Assembly (NCBI GenBank): GCA_024509875.1
Contig: JAMPIV010012274.1
Location: forward strand, 248,001 to 312,000
Source: Oreohelix idahoensis
Taxonomy: Eukaryota > Mollusca > Gastropoda > Stylommatophora > Oreohelicidae
Direction: 5' to 3'
DNA length: 64,000 bases
Positions within the stretch are counted from its first letter, which is position 1, and each line of letters starts with the position of its first letter. Shown here piece by piece: positions 48,108-60,654 of this stretch. The position numbers and the translations under genes are program-made. The notes under the pieces were generated by a model. It was not told the origin of the DNA. It searched no databases and was given only the letters and a program-made list of their open reading frames with translations.

Positions 48108-48490
48108 TCAAACACTGCTGGAGTCCTGATCTGAGTTGACGTCTGGAACTGTTTCCTCCTCTCTTCTCATTCGTCGGTTACTTCGTCTACCAGAGTTGAT
48201 CACAGAGACATTCCCATTCCAGGACCCATGACTTCTACAGCTCCCCCTATGATGCTGCTGTTGCTGAGGTGGGACCGGGTTAGAGTGTGGGTGCACCTTC
48301 CTGCTGGTACTGACATGTGGGACACAGTGTGGATGTAGATGAGACGTGTCAGTAACCACAGACATCCCATCCACTTGGCAATTTTGCCCTCGGCTGACAT
48401 TTACACCTGAGTGTGAGCTGCATGGGTTGTCTACTCCTTCTCTGGCCTTCCGCCTCTTACTTTTGTAAGTATGTTCTTGGTTCACAGAAC
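48108..48490 (-). CDS. Candidate host exon, Gln/His- and Arg-rich C-terminus
   Basis: The minus strand has an acceptor-like tctgttctcaacag before 48,490, then 127 open codons: a basic stretch YKSKRRKAREG, a polyQ/H run PPQQQQHHRG, RRSNRRMRREEE and an acidic/Ser tail DQDSSSV before TGA. The composition is like a disordered tail of a regulatory protein. No family recognised; neighbouring exons not found. Confidence 0.35.
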
Positions 48491-48599
48491 CTGTTGAGAA
48501 CAGAGTCATTCATGTTAATAAACTGAAACAATTTTGAAAGAACACTATATGGACAGCACAAAAGAACAATGAATCAATGACTAACCTAATGTTTAATAT

Positions 48600-49290
48600 G
48601 GATCACCCATGTATAGTTCCTGAGAGGGTGGGGGGGGGGGGGGGGGGTTTGTCTCTAATGAGACAAAGAAAGAATAGAATTACTGGACCATCAGGCATCC
48701 CATAATAGGTGTTCTAATTAGAGGTTGTGTATGAGGCTGGCAACCTCATCTTGTTAAAGAAACGACCACTACAAGAGCATGTTAATGATTGGTGCAGGCT
48801 TCTTGCATGAGAGCATGTTAATGATTGGTGCAGGCTTCTTGCATGAGAGCATGTTAATGATTGGTGCAGGCTTCTTGCATGAGAGCATGTTAATGATTGG
48901 TGCAGGCTTCTTGCATGAGAGCATGTTAATGATTGGTGCAGGCTTCTTGCATGAGAGCATGTGTTAATGATTGGTGCAGGCTTCTTGCATGAGAGCATGT
49001 TAATGATTGGTGCAGGCTTCTTGCATGAGAGCATGTTAATGATTGGTGCAGGCTTCTTGCATGAGAGCATGTTAATGATTGGTGCAGGCTTCTTGCATGA
49101 GAGCATGTTAATGATTGGTGCAGGCTTCTTGCATGAGAGCATGTTAATGATTGGTGCAGGCTTCTTGCATGAAAGCATGTTAATGATTGGTGCAGGCTTC
49201 TTGCATGAAAGCATGTTAATGATTGGTGCAGGCTTCTTGCATGAGAACTAGCAGCAGTGGTGACACCATAGGGAGCAAAAAGGGAAATGA
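48600..49290 (+). mobile_element. R3 short interspersed repeat, copy 3, with internal VNTR expansion
   Basis: Starts at a G homopolymer, follows the R3 order (tttgtctctaatgagacaaag; ggcaacctcatcttgttaaa; accactacaagagcatgt) and ends with 'aatgatgatgttgtt'. Where other copies have one 'gcatgtgaatgcttcatgcagg' this one has 13 tandem units. Confidence 0.65.
48775..49250. repeat. VNTR, 36-bp unit x 13
   Basis: Unit gagcatgttaatgattggtg + caggcttcttgcatga. Nearly perfect; one 2-bp insertion near 48,961. It gives a repeated 12-residue ORF on both strands, which is not a gene. Confidence 0.97.
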
Positions 49291-49296
49291 TGATGT

Positions 49297-49727
49297 TGTT
49301 ACGGTGTTATTTTAAATGATGGCGTCTGCTGGGGTTTAGCAGTGCGCATGAGTTCTTGACAGCTACAAATTGAATCATAATACGATTCTCCTTCCATCAT
49401 TTCATTTACTTAATAAATCTCATACTTTATCTTAATATCTGAACTGACCCTGAGTTCTATATTGAATTCATATATCGGCTATATACTAAGCCTCTCCTTG
49501 GAAGAAATACACGACACGACTTCTCTGCTTGACGGACAGCATAAAAGGGGTAATGTAACCAAGTCACTAAGCGTGACCTTCCCAACGCGAATACGTCATA
49601 ATCTTAGCATATATTTCGCGTTCAGTAGTCCATAAAATATCGACATATTCTATTAATGTTAGTGACCCCAAACGTTGCGCACTGCTAAACCCCAGCAGAC
49701 GCCGTCATTTAAAATAACACCGTAACA
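49297..49727. mobile_element. MITE with 52-bp terminal inverted repeats
   Basis: Left end 49,297-49,348 and right end 49,676-49,727 are inverted copies with a single mismatch, starting TGTTACGGTGTTATTTTAAA. 431 bp in all, non-coding interior. No clear target duplication. A TG...CA LTR-like alternative exists because the ends are TGTTAC/GTAACA. Confidence 0.75.
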
Positions 49728-50091
49728 TCCGCCCCGGGTGACAGACAGGAAGGGGGAGCCATCGGACACTACTAATATAGTACCTACTGTTAAAATGTTA
49801 CTTTCAAGTATTCTTCTTTACTAGGGAAGCGGGAGTCACAGGTAACATCCGCCCCGGGTGCCATGTACTTTAGGGACGCCTCTGCAGCTGAACACTTTGA
49901 ATATGTCCGTCTGGGCACAGAAACAGACCTAATCTCATCATCACTAGTGTAAACGATACGACGTCACTTCTCATACCAACGCGCTGCTCAGTGCATTTGA
50001 GTGGTACATACTGCAACAGGTATTAATTATCGTGTTCCAAAATTCGTCACGACGCTTTTAGTGTGCCAAACGGGAACTGTACTTGTTTTTC

Positions 50092-50222
50092 CTAACTCAC
50101 GAGCAAAGTCAGGTATCGATTTAAGCTGGTAAACTAGAACGTAACGCCACCGGCGTTTTGGACCCGGCACCTTTGCCACGAGATGCCAGTACGTCTAACC
50201 GCTTGGCTAACCTGACGCTAGG
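50092..50222 (-). mobile_element. SINE-2-like fragment, tRNA-derived head
   Basis: The minus strand reads gttagccaagcggttagacg, then a gccgggtccaaaacgc B-box-position segment, then ctttgctcgtgagttagg as in SINE-2. Diverged. Confidence 0.6.
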
Positions 50223-50229
50223 GTAAGCG

Positions 50230-51440
50230 ATATTTGAAAGAAAAGGCAGTAGATTGGTGATGATATAAGACTAATGACAACTAAGGAATCAGATGCAGAT
50301 GTAACAGGTTAAAACAAAGGATGTGGATGCTGATATAACAGATGAAATGTAAGAAAGTGGGTATTTATATAACAGATGAAATGTAAGAGAGTGGATATTT
50401 ATATAACAGATGAAATGCAAGAAAATGTGTATTTATATAACAGATAAAATGTAAGAAAGTGCGTATTTATATAACAGATGAAATGTAAGAAAGTGCGTAT
50501 TTATATATCAGATGAAACGTAAGAAAGCGCGTATTTATATAACAGATGAAATGTAAGAAAGTGCGTATTTATATAACAGATTAAACTGATGATGCAGATG
50601 CAGATATAACAGATGACCATTAGGAAATTGGATATTTATATAAGAGGTGAAAAGTGTATGGTGATATAACAAATGACAGCTAAGAAAGTAGTTGCTCATA
50701 TAACAGATTAAAGCTAAGGATGTAGATGCTGACAAAACGAATGGAAAGTAGGAAAGTAGGTAGATGCTGATGTATTTACATATGAAAAGTAAAGAAACAA
50801 GTTCATGTAACAGAAGAGACAGCTTGAAGTAGACTGTTATATACAGACAAAAAGTAAACAAGTACTTTCTGTTTAAACAGATGAAAACTAAGGAAGTGAT
50901 TATGGATTAAACAGGTGAAAAGTAAGGAAGTAGATAGCGAATAACAAGATGAAAAGCATGGGTGTAGTTTACAGAATAAACAGATTTTTTAAAAGTAAGG
51001 AAATAAGTGATTGAACAGACGAAAAGTAAGGAAGTTGGGAAATGATTGAATAGGTAAATAGCGAGGACGTAGTTATCTAAAAATAGATGAAAAGTAAGTA
51101 AGTAGTGTTCAACAGATAAAATGTAAGGAAGTAGTTACCTAATAAACTGATGAAAAGTAAGGACGTCGGTAGTTATTGAAAAGATAAGAATTAAGAAAGT
51201 AGTTAATAATTAAACAGATGAAAAGTAAGGAAGTAGTTAGTGATTGAACAGATAATAAGTAAGGACGTAGTCACCGAATAAACAGATAAGAAAGTACAGA
51301 CTGATAAAACAGATGACAAGTAAGGTAAGCAAGTAGTGATTAAACAGATAACAAGTAAGGAAGTAGTTAGTGATTAAACAGATAACAAGTAAGGAAGTAG
51401 TTAGTGATTAAAACGGATAAACAAGTAAGGACTTAGGTAG
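50230..51440. repeat. Large degenerate minisatellite with a 34-bp core
   Basis: Seven good copies of agatgaaatgtaagaaagtg + cgtatttatataac at about 50,340-50,585, then ~25 degenerate ones of 'agatgaaaagtaaggaagtag'. Confidence 0.9.
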
Positions 51441-51977
51441 AAAGTTGTTTGTTCACTGATAGCTGATGCTAAATGTCTCGACAGAATTTGATTGTTTTTT
51501 CACTTCCCTCTCGCTATTAAACAGTTTGCCACTTGATTCCCCATTCCACGCGCTTTCTCCCGATTGGTTATTTGAATAGAAGCTGGCTATCTCCGCTCCA
51601 GTGAGTGATGTGTTTAATACGTGAAGTCACCCCGGCTGCCCCGGGAGTGTTGAAAACGATATTGGTACCAACAGTCACTTTAACTTTTCTCATTATCGCA
51701 GACTTTCACATTTTAAAGCAAAAGGCCTTTGGCATCTCACTTTTTTAAATATTTTTTTTAATAATGAATGTTCTAGGATCGCAGTAATATTCTTTTATTC
51801 TTTGGAGGGGGGAGAGGAAGATAAGAGGGGAGGAACAGCTGGGGATTGAGGAGGTAGGGGAATAAAAAAAAGTGTTACAGCAACATGGAAGTTTATCATT
51901 TCGACAAGTTAACAAGTAAATGAAAAACACGATTTACTGTAGACACCTTTATGGTCAAATGCACGAAAAATTGAAAA
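51441..51977. other. No recognised gene
   Basis: Unremarkable sequence between the minisatellite and the next array. Confidence 0.5.
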
Positions 51978-52023
51978 TCTTTGTGATCCCCCTTTTCACA
52001 ATGTTGTGTTCATCGTCACCAAG
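51978..52023. repeat. 42-bp minisatellite, left unit
   Basis: One copy of the unit (tttgtgatccccc...catcgtcaccaag), separated from its array at 54,424 by the solo LTR. Confidence 0.8.
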
Positions 52024-54423
52024 TGTCGTGAAACATTCTAAATCCACATATATAAATTAAAAGGTAAATGTAAAGCCTAACACATAAATTCAATAAAAGG
52101 AAAGAGAAATGGTAAAAGTACAGTGCTGTCACAATGGCGTACAAAAATCCCCCTTGTTTTCTACTTCGTCTGCAAATTGTAACGTTTCACGTTGATAGTA
52201 AAGCCTACTGCATCACTACACGCTTTCTACAATAAAACGTGTACTGCATTTCTAAGAAAACCTTGAGATACGCAAGCTGATTAATGACCTAAATTAATAC
52301 TTCCATTAATTTCATTTTATACACGGCGTGATGAAAAGACAGATGGACTTAGGATAGAAAGAGAGAGTGAGGGCTGAAAGCAGGAACGCATGCCACACTA
52401 AAACGCGTCTCGCGATATACAATTAATGCCACCCTCCCCAAGCGAAAGGCCAGAAGCAATACTTTTTTTCAGATGGACAGTGATAAAAAACACTACCCAT
52501 ACGAGAGTTAGGTTTAAAAACCTGAAAAATTCTTATTGGGAAACATGACATTATACTGGTTTACGTTTGAAAGCCTGACAGTACCCAGACACCACATCGT
52601 ATCGAAGTGAACAGGAGGTAGAAGAAAATGCACATTTTGAACGCAGCCACCTGGCTCCCTTAAATTTATATAATTGGGTTCCTTAGGACTTGCTGACAAA
52701 GAATATGTTAAACGTTACGCAAATAGTCTAGGAATTAACAAATTATAGCCAAAATAAAATGGTGGTGCTGTCAGACAACACCAAAATCAGAATTGCGCAG
52801 TGGCAGGTTTTGAAACCACCATTTTACGGGAAATGGGCCACCATGTAAAATCCTATTTGATTGGATAGAAGTAAATGTAAGGCTAAACACGATTAGTCGG
52901 GCTACAAATACTAATTCTTTGTTGTTAGGGAAACGTGAGTAGGAGTACTTTTTTTAAAAAGCTGTGTAAACATGGCCCGATTGGTTAGACCCGCCAATAT
53001 AGTCAATTAGGAGCGTCAGGTCAGTGCCACACTTTAAAATAAACTTACTAAGAAACAGTGCGTTGAGAGCCAGATCATATTTTTTCTAAATAAAAGTCTG
53101 GGACAGAGGCAGATCGGAATTTGTGCCATTATTCATCGCCAGTCAACGTATCTGTGTATTATTTCCATGAATTGTGGTAAGCTTGATATATTCGATATCT
53201 TTTTAATGAAAATTGAATGTAAATTGATAATTTATGTCTGTATATGTGTGTGGTTCGGTAGCAAACATGAGGCAAGGCCTAAATATTGCTCCAACCTGAA
53301 CAGGAGGTGTCGGAGAAAAGTAAAACTGCATGGAATTGCCAAACAGTACACTGACACCTATCTTATTGACTAGAAGGAACTAATGCTGGAATTGCAGAGG
53401 CATAGTAACCATTTAGGAGGAGAATACTGGTGTAAATTGTTTCAGATGAAGATGGCAGTTGGCCTATCGCTCTGAACTCAGTGTTTGTTCTGTATTGTGT
53501 TCAGTGTAGAAATAGATTATAAATTAGATCTGAAGTAGGAGGTAATACCTTCTTGTTTCAGGGACTGTGGTCCTAGTTATTGAAGCAGCACCTGGTCTGA
53601 GTTTTGCTGAAATCCAGAGGCTGACAGCATACTCCTTGGTCCAGATAGCGACCAGTGAGGTGTCTCCAGAACACAGGAAGCAATCGAGCAGAGGAGTCTT
53701 TTCCTGCCGCCATCACGAAAGATAAGCTTCTGTGGCCAGAGTAGCTCAACATTATGTGCCCCCTCAAAAATTGACATTTTGTTAACCACAGAGGGACAAT
53801 TAATTGGTTCAAATGACAGGAACTGTGAAAGTTTCCCAATACTATTTCCCCGATAATCAAACACTTGAAGTCATGATGAAAAACAACAACCAAGCTTGAA
53901 CAAAACCAGTATTACCTCATATTACTACTGCACAAATTACACACATAGAATAATAATAATAAACTATGTCAATACAAAGTTCATATATATATAAACTGTG
54001 TAAATAATACTTGTAATTACATTTGATTGTGATTCCTGGTTCACTGTGTAGTTGAATCAGGATATCCATTATTGACAAGAATTAATACATATATTTTTAA
54101 ACTTAAACACTTGACTCATTTAAGATAGTCTTATAGAGTGTTATATGTGTGTGAGTGTCACAGTGTTGTAAAGTGTTGTAGAATAAATTAAATTGTTTAT
54201 CTGTCTGTTGTTGTTGTGACTTACACTTCATCATTTTCATAACCCTAGACATTTAACGTAGTCATCACAATATTCCAGAATAATTCTGACTGAGGCATAA
54301 ATGTGGTAGCAAGTAAGGTCATCTGTAATACACCACACTTATTAGATACAGATACCTTCACAGCTGATCTCAGTCAGTACACTAAGTCCCCTATAAATAT
54401 TTATAACATCCCACTTTACCACA
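52024..54423 (+). mobile_element. Solo LTR C of gypsy LTR family 2
   Basis: 2,400 bp, starting TGTCGTGAAACATTCTAAAT and ending TTACCACA, with a perfect 5-bp duplication CCAAG (52,019-52,023 and 54,424-54,428). It aligns with LTR A and B read on the minus strand and with the LTR at 63.2 kb on the plus strand (for example cataaccctagacat, gtggtagcaagtaagg, ccttcacagctgatct). No internal gag/pol, so it formed by LTR-LTR recombination. Confidence 0.85.
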
Positions 54424-54590
54424 CCAAGTTCTGTGATCCTGTTCAGAATTGTGTGTACAACGTCACCAAATTCTGTGATCCTGTTTACACTTTTGTGTAC
54501 AGCGTTACCAAGTTCTGTGATCCTGTTTACAGTTCTGTGCAAAACGTCACCAAGTTTTGTGATTCTTTCATAACTGCAGTCTTGTAAAAA
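54424..54590. repeat. 42-bp minisatellite, main block
   Basis: About four copies of ttctgtgatcctgtttacag + ttctgtgtacaacgtcaccaa. Confidence 0.88.
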
Positions 54591-55424
54591 TTTGACTTAT
54601 TCGGCGTTAATTTTTATATAGCGAGCAAAGGACTGGTCACTCGAGGTTTCTTCAAATTTCGATATTTTAAAATGTACCACAGATAATACTAGTCAATAAC
54701 CAAAATGTACCAGAAATGAAAATAGCTGATCTTAACTAATTTTGGTGTGCTGAAAACGAAAATGACATTAAAAAATGTTTATTGGCTCTAGTTTTCAAGA
54801 TATATGCTACTAGTTTATTTAATTACGGTACGGTCAATTTATATATATGACGCAACTGTTGTGGGCGATTGCATAATTTTTTTCTAATGACCAATAAAAA
54901 TGTCACTAGAAGTTGATGATGCAATCCTACCTATGATTACATCACCTTTGTGTATAAATATCTTATCTCTGATAAAATTTTGCCATTAGTTAGTGCATTT
55001 GTCCTTATCAAAAGTATCGTAGTTAGGAATGCCTAGGACATGTGTGAACAGTGCTAATAATTTCTGTTATATACAAGTATGTGGTGAGGGGACATTTGTA
55101 TCACAAAAATGAAATATAACTAAAGTGATTAAGAAGGCGTACAGTTTGTATTTTGGCTGCAGAATAGGAGATCAAGATAAGAGCTGCGCGCCACACATAA
55201 GCTGCAATACATGTGCAGCACATCTTAAACTGTGGTTGACTGGCAAAAGGCAAGCTATGCCTTTTGCAGTCCCAATGATTTGGAGAGAGCCCACTAATCA
55301 TCTCAACGACTGTTTTTTTCCATAGTCCCTCCAATTGGGAAAGGCATATCAAAGAAGAAAAAAATGGACTCTGGAATATCCAAACATCCCCTCTGCAATA
55401 CGTCCGGTACCACATGGCGATGCC

Positions 55425-57770
55425 TGTGGTGGGTTTTGATGTTAAGAAGAATGGTGTGCGTATAGTTGTACTTAAGTGAGATCAACTGTGAAGGTCTCTG
55501 AGGTAAACAATGGACAACTGTGTTACAGAGTACCTTTCTTGTTACCACCCTACGATCTCACTCTAAGTTATATTCTTTATTGACTAGCGTGACTGAAAGC
55601 TACATAAAGTGTCTAGGGTATTGTAAGAGTGTTGTTAAAGAATCTCAATACAAAGACATATACAAACATATACTAATTACTATGATAAACTCAACTAACT
55701 CCAGCTGTTAAATTTTATATTTAAAAATTCTTTTGTTAAACTTTATTGGTCCTGAGCCTAAAGTTGTTTTGGTCAGGACTATAGTTCAGTGAGAATCAAT
55801 TTAGATGGATAGATATATTTACAAATATATATAAAGATATTTACATACAACAGACAATATGTCCATAGTACATTGTTACACATTTTCAAGTTGATGATAA
55901 TTACTCTATTTAACTACTGGTACTGAGATGCAGGTTGGGGATTTACATCATCCCAATGTTCTTTTGTTTCACTAGAATTGTTTATGTTAGTCTTTTGGAG
56001 GAACGTTTTTGCCTATACAGGAGATTTTTCTTTAGTCGTGATAAGTTGTCCCAGGCCAGATATTGCACTTATCTGGTTCGTGGAATCACAGCAGTTGCAG
56101 TTGGTTTGGCCAAACACTTCAGTCTCCTCTGGTCTTGAACTTCTTTAATACCAACAGGTACCAGAGACTCTTAGAAATCGTGCTGAATTTCTCTATCATC
56201 GAGTACCAGCACCAGACAAGTGCCAGCAGGAACCCCTGTCGATGCAAGTTATGGTTCTGTCTTAATATCAAACTAATTCCTCCTAATTTACCTGTAAACA
56301 TACATTCAATACAAAAGAACATGGTCAGCTCTCTCTCTGACAACCCTGCTTCTCCACTTTAGTTTGATGGAACAAATTGTACCAGTTTTCTTTTCTCTTC
56401 TTTAATGGATGCTACGCCTCTGTCATTCCTGTAGTAATCTTTTCCATGCAATAAGATAGGTGTAATGTTCCTGTATGACCATCATATATATATATATATA
56501 GTCCTGTAGTTTTAAACATTCTTAGATAGTCCCTTATATGATGGATCAACATCTAGTCCATGCCTATGTCTGCTATGGAACCATTTAATTACAATCTTTT
56601 TCCATGGCCTTTTCTTATACACAACCCTTTTTTAATTACAAGTCAATAAAATCAATCTTACCACATATCAAGGAAATATAAACAAGTAACGAAGAATTAG
56701 GCAATAGAATATGGCACACTTTCATCACTGCCTCTGTTCAGACTGCTTTCTTTTGTTAGTTAGTTTAAAACAAAGCACAAGTCTGCTCATCGCTGCTTGT
56801 TCCTCAGAATATTTTGAAAAAATGGCAGCGAGCAGCTTACTATTTCGTTAAAGTAAAAGGCTTTGGCCAATGAGACCAAGCATCTCTTTTTGAATGAAAC
56901 TTTATTTTTTTTTAAATATCTCAAACCTCTATGTGTTACTATTACCAATTAGATTTGTATATTTAGGTTAGCCAATAATATTTCGGCTTCCTTCAAATTT
57001 CATCCAATCCACTTCATCGTACACTCTTAGCCTTTCTTTCACCTAATTTTTTCCCAAAAAAAATCTGCTATCCAATCTAAGCAGACAAGACTTGACCTGA
57101 CAGTATCTCCGATTCTCTATGTATTATTACCAATATTTGATTATTTAATGGACTATTTAGATAACTAACAACATATTCTTGGTCAGCAAGTCTTCAGGTA
57201 CACGAATATATGATTTTTATGGGGCTAAGTGGCTTGGTTCAAAATTCTATCTTTTTTTCTATGTTAGTTGTTTATTTTTAAACTACCTCCTGTTCAATTC
57301 TTTTTCCATGTTATTTCAAGCTAATTACGAGAGTCTCTCGTAACACGTCTAGAATTACGTCATTCGCAATAAGAGCTAAGCGTGTTTTCTAACCGTAGTG
57401 TCCACATTTTCTAACGTTTTCCTCGTATTTTTGAAAATCGCCTAAGGGCAAAGCTAGCAAGTTAGTTTTATTTTTAGAAACAATGTGAGACGTGATTTGC
57501 GTTGGTTATCTATCCGTCCCTCTCCCTTCTGCAATGTATTCTAGGCACATACTTCATTTGAACTTGGAAAAGTGGTACGTTTGTCTCAAGGACGAATTTG
57601 AAAAATAGGGTACCCTTTTTGGTTCGGCCAAGGCGTTATCAAATAATACGCTGAAGGCGTAGGCGACGACTACGATTCTCGCCGAAATTTTGTAGTACTA
57701 TCCTATCTTTGACTTTATGCACTAGACTGTTATATTCTAATTTAGATATTGTATTTAGAAGTTCACCACA
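55425..57770 (-). mobile_element. Solo LTR A of gypsy LTR family 2
   Basis: 2,346 bp, TGTGGTGGG...TTCACCACA on the plus strand, flanked by ATGCC/ATGAC (one mismatch). It lies between pieces 1 and 2 of the split gene, in reverse orientation relative to LTR C and the element at the right edge. Confidence 0.85.
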
Positions 57771-58266
57771 ATGACCTACCAGTTCCCAAAGTGCCAGAAT
57801 CATTTTCAGCTACTTCCACTGATGAAGAAGAGGAAATTGGTAGTCCTGAACCATCAACCTCAAGCGACCCAGATTTTGAGCAAACTACATCCACTAAACC
57901 ACACTTAATAACCCAAGGTGAACTGAATGATCTTGTACGAGATCTGAATTTACCGAAGAACAAGGCGGAGCTTTTGAGTTCCAGATTGCAACAGTGAAAT
58001 CTACTGGCAGAAGATGTTACAATTTCTGTGTATAGGAACCGTCAGAAGCGCTTATTACATTCTTTTTCAAAGAGGGTGACCTTTCTGCATGCCACAACAT
58101 TTCTGGTTTAGTGGCAGCCCTCAAAATCAATTACATACCGGAAGAGTGGAGGCTTTTCATTGATTCATCCAAGACGAGTCTTAAAGCTATTTTGTTGAAT
58201 AATGGTAATGTGTTACCGTCAATTCCAGTTGGTCACACAGTTCATATGAAAGAAATTTATGAAAAC

Positions 58267-60654
58267 TGTGGTGGGTTTAGATGTTATGAATGTTGGTGTT
58301 GTATTTAATTTGTAACTGAGTGAGGTCAAGCTGTGAAGGCCCCTGAATTTAACAATTGATGGGGTGTGTTCTCAGGGAACCTTTCTGCTACCACCTTAAG
58401 ATCTCACTCAGAGTTATATTTTACACTTAGAATAAATGGTGACTACGTCTAAATGTCTAGGGTAATGTAAGTGTGGTGTGATGGTAACCCAATACACAAA
58501 CACACACACACACAGATATTTAATTCTATGATTAACTCAACTAACACAGTGTTTAAAATTTGGTATTTAACCAATCTTTTTACAATTTATTTAGTCCTGA
58601 ACCTAATCTTATTTTGGTCAGGACTATCGAATCAAATGAAATCAATTTATATATATGCAATTCAATTAAACAAAAAGGGACAATCTGTCCAAACACATAA
58701 TTTAAATTCTAATAATGGTATTAATATATCTCTACTACTGTTTAACTGGTACTAGATGGCGGGTTGGGGTTTGTACATCATCCCCTGTCTTTATTCACAA
58801 ATATTCTATTCACTTTAGTGGGTGGAAATAGATTTTATTTTATATAATTATATTATTGTATGGTGGATAGTTGATGAATCGTCCCGTGCCAGGTCTTATG
58901 CACTTATCTGGCACGTGAAGCTAGATGATAGTTGTCTTTCCGGCCAACGGCCACTGTCTCAATCTTCCTGGGGCAATCTTGGTAGAGAGCTTGTACCAAG
59001 ACTACAGTTCCAGTGGTAGAGAGCTTGTACCACTACAGCAAACTCTCCTTTCACAATGTTTAATATATTCAGGAAGCTGGCACTAGCATAGTGCCAGAAA
59101 AAAATCCTGCAACATGAAGATTATGGTTTGTCTTTAACATAATATCTAATCCACCAACTTCACAATTAATAATACATTCAAAATAAAAGAACAGGGTCAG
59201 ATCTCTCTTACCAACCCAGCTCATCCAATCTAGATTGATGGAACAACTTGTACCAGTTTTCTTTTTCCTCTCCCCTAATGGCTGCACTACCTGTGCCATT
59301 ATCCTTGATCTTTTTCCATAAAATATGATAGGTGATATGATCCTTGATGAGAACCTATATAATCTTTTGGATCTACCTCTCTGGTAGTTTCTTATATGAT
59401 GGATCAACCTCTAGGCTCTGCATAAGTCTGCTAGGGACCTGTGTACTTACAGTCGTAAAATATTTTTCATATGGCAATATCTCTCACTCAAATTTTTTAA
59501 ATAAAATATTAATAATTTCGTTCTTACCACAAATTCAATGAAATACACACAGGTCCGATGATTTGGCACAAATTTAGCTGTGCCGCTGTTAGACTATGAC
59601 TGCTTTTCTTTAGTTATGTCTTCATTATATGGTGAAGCAAGTCAAACTTCTGGTCTATCAATCGACCTGTTTAAGGGAACGTTTTTCTTCAAATGGCGTC
59701 CAGCCTTCCAATTGTTTTCTCAACATCCCCTACGCTGGCCAATAGAAATCGGCGTCTACCAAATTTTGAATTCAAAGTTAAAAAAAACCCCACTGCAAAA
59801 ATACTGTGTGTTTTTCGGTACGTTGGTTAGTCTGCCTTAGGCTTCACTTGCAAAGTATATTTTTAGTTTCGGGCCAACCAATAACCTCTCTCCCTCTTCC
59901 TAACTACACCCAATCAAATTACATGTACCCTCTTCTTCCTCATTTCAAAAATGCGTTCAAAAAAGGTTATGGCCAAAATAAGCAGGCATGAGTGTTCGTC
60001 AGTCTGTCCTAGAATATATAGTATTATTGCAATATCTTGGTTATTAATTGGACGATTTTGTAAGTTGAAAGATATTATTGATCAGGAGATCCTATTCTCC
60101 AAAACTATCTAGGTTTTGTGGTCCTAAGTATTATATTTCGTATTTCCATATTGTTTCCATGTTAGTCGTCAATATTATTAAAATCTAGAAAACCACCATC
60201 TTTTCCCCCCTCTCTCTAACGCTTTTTTTTTCAAACTAAAACGACAATGTCTGTGTTTCGTCAGAATTTACGCTACAATACAGGAAATGAGAGCGGCGTG
60301 TGTGGTTATATATTTCCACTGCGTGAATATAAGGCGATGCAAGTATTGGCCTTGCGTCGTATTTTCAAATCTGCCAAAAGCCATCTCGCGCGTTCGTTAC
60401 AATTTTTGATTCCAAACAACGCGTGCTGGTGGTGGCATTCTGTCGCTCCTTTCCCCTCCTTCGTGTCTCTCCTTCCGTCTAGAACAAAAATTACGCCTCG
60501 ATTTGTTTCTACAGTAAGGCCTATTGAAAGCGATATGTTTGCAGGCGGGGCGAAGAAGCTAATTGCAACCCAATATTTTATTTCTACCTTATTTTGACTT
60601 TATACTCTATAATGTTTTATCTAATTTATCGATTGTATTGAGGATATCACTACA
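58267..60654 (-). mobile_element. Solo LTR B of gypsy LTR family 2
   Basis: 2,388 bp, TGTGGTGGG...ATCACTACA, flanked by a perfect 5-bp duplication AAAAC (58,262-58,266 and 60,655-60,659). It aligns with LTR A throughout (gtctagggta, cctgaacctaatcttat, ggtcagatctctct, gttgatggaacaacttgtacc-type blocks). It lies between pieces 2 and 3 of the split gene. Confidence 0.9.

Noticed and set aside
48775..49250. Possible CRISPR-like array
   Set aside because: Units abut directly with no variable spacers, and the genome is eukaryotic.
48714..49251. Repeated ORFs on both strands (12-residue unit)
   Set aside because: Same cause: a 36-bp VNTR inside the R3 repeat.
53573..53893. 106-codon minus-strand ORF
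   Set aside because: Lies inside solo LTR C and has no recognisable domain.
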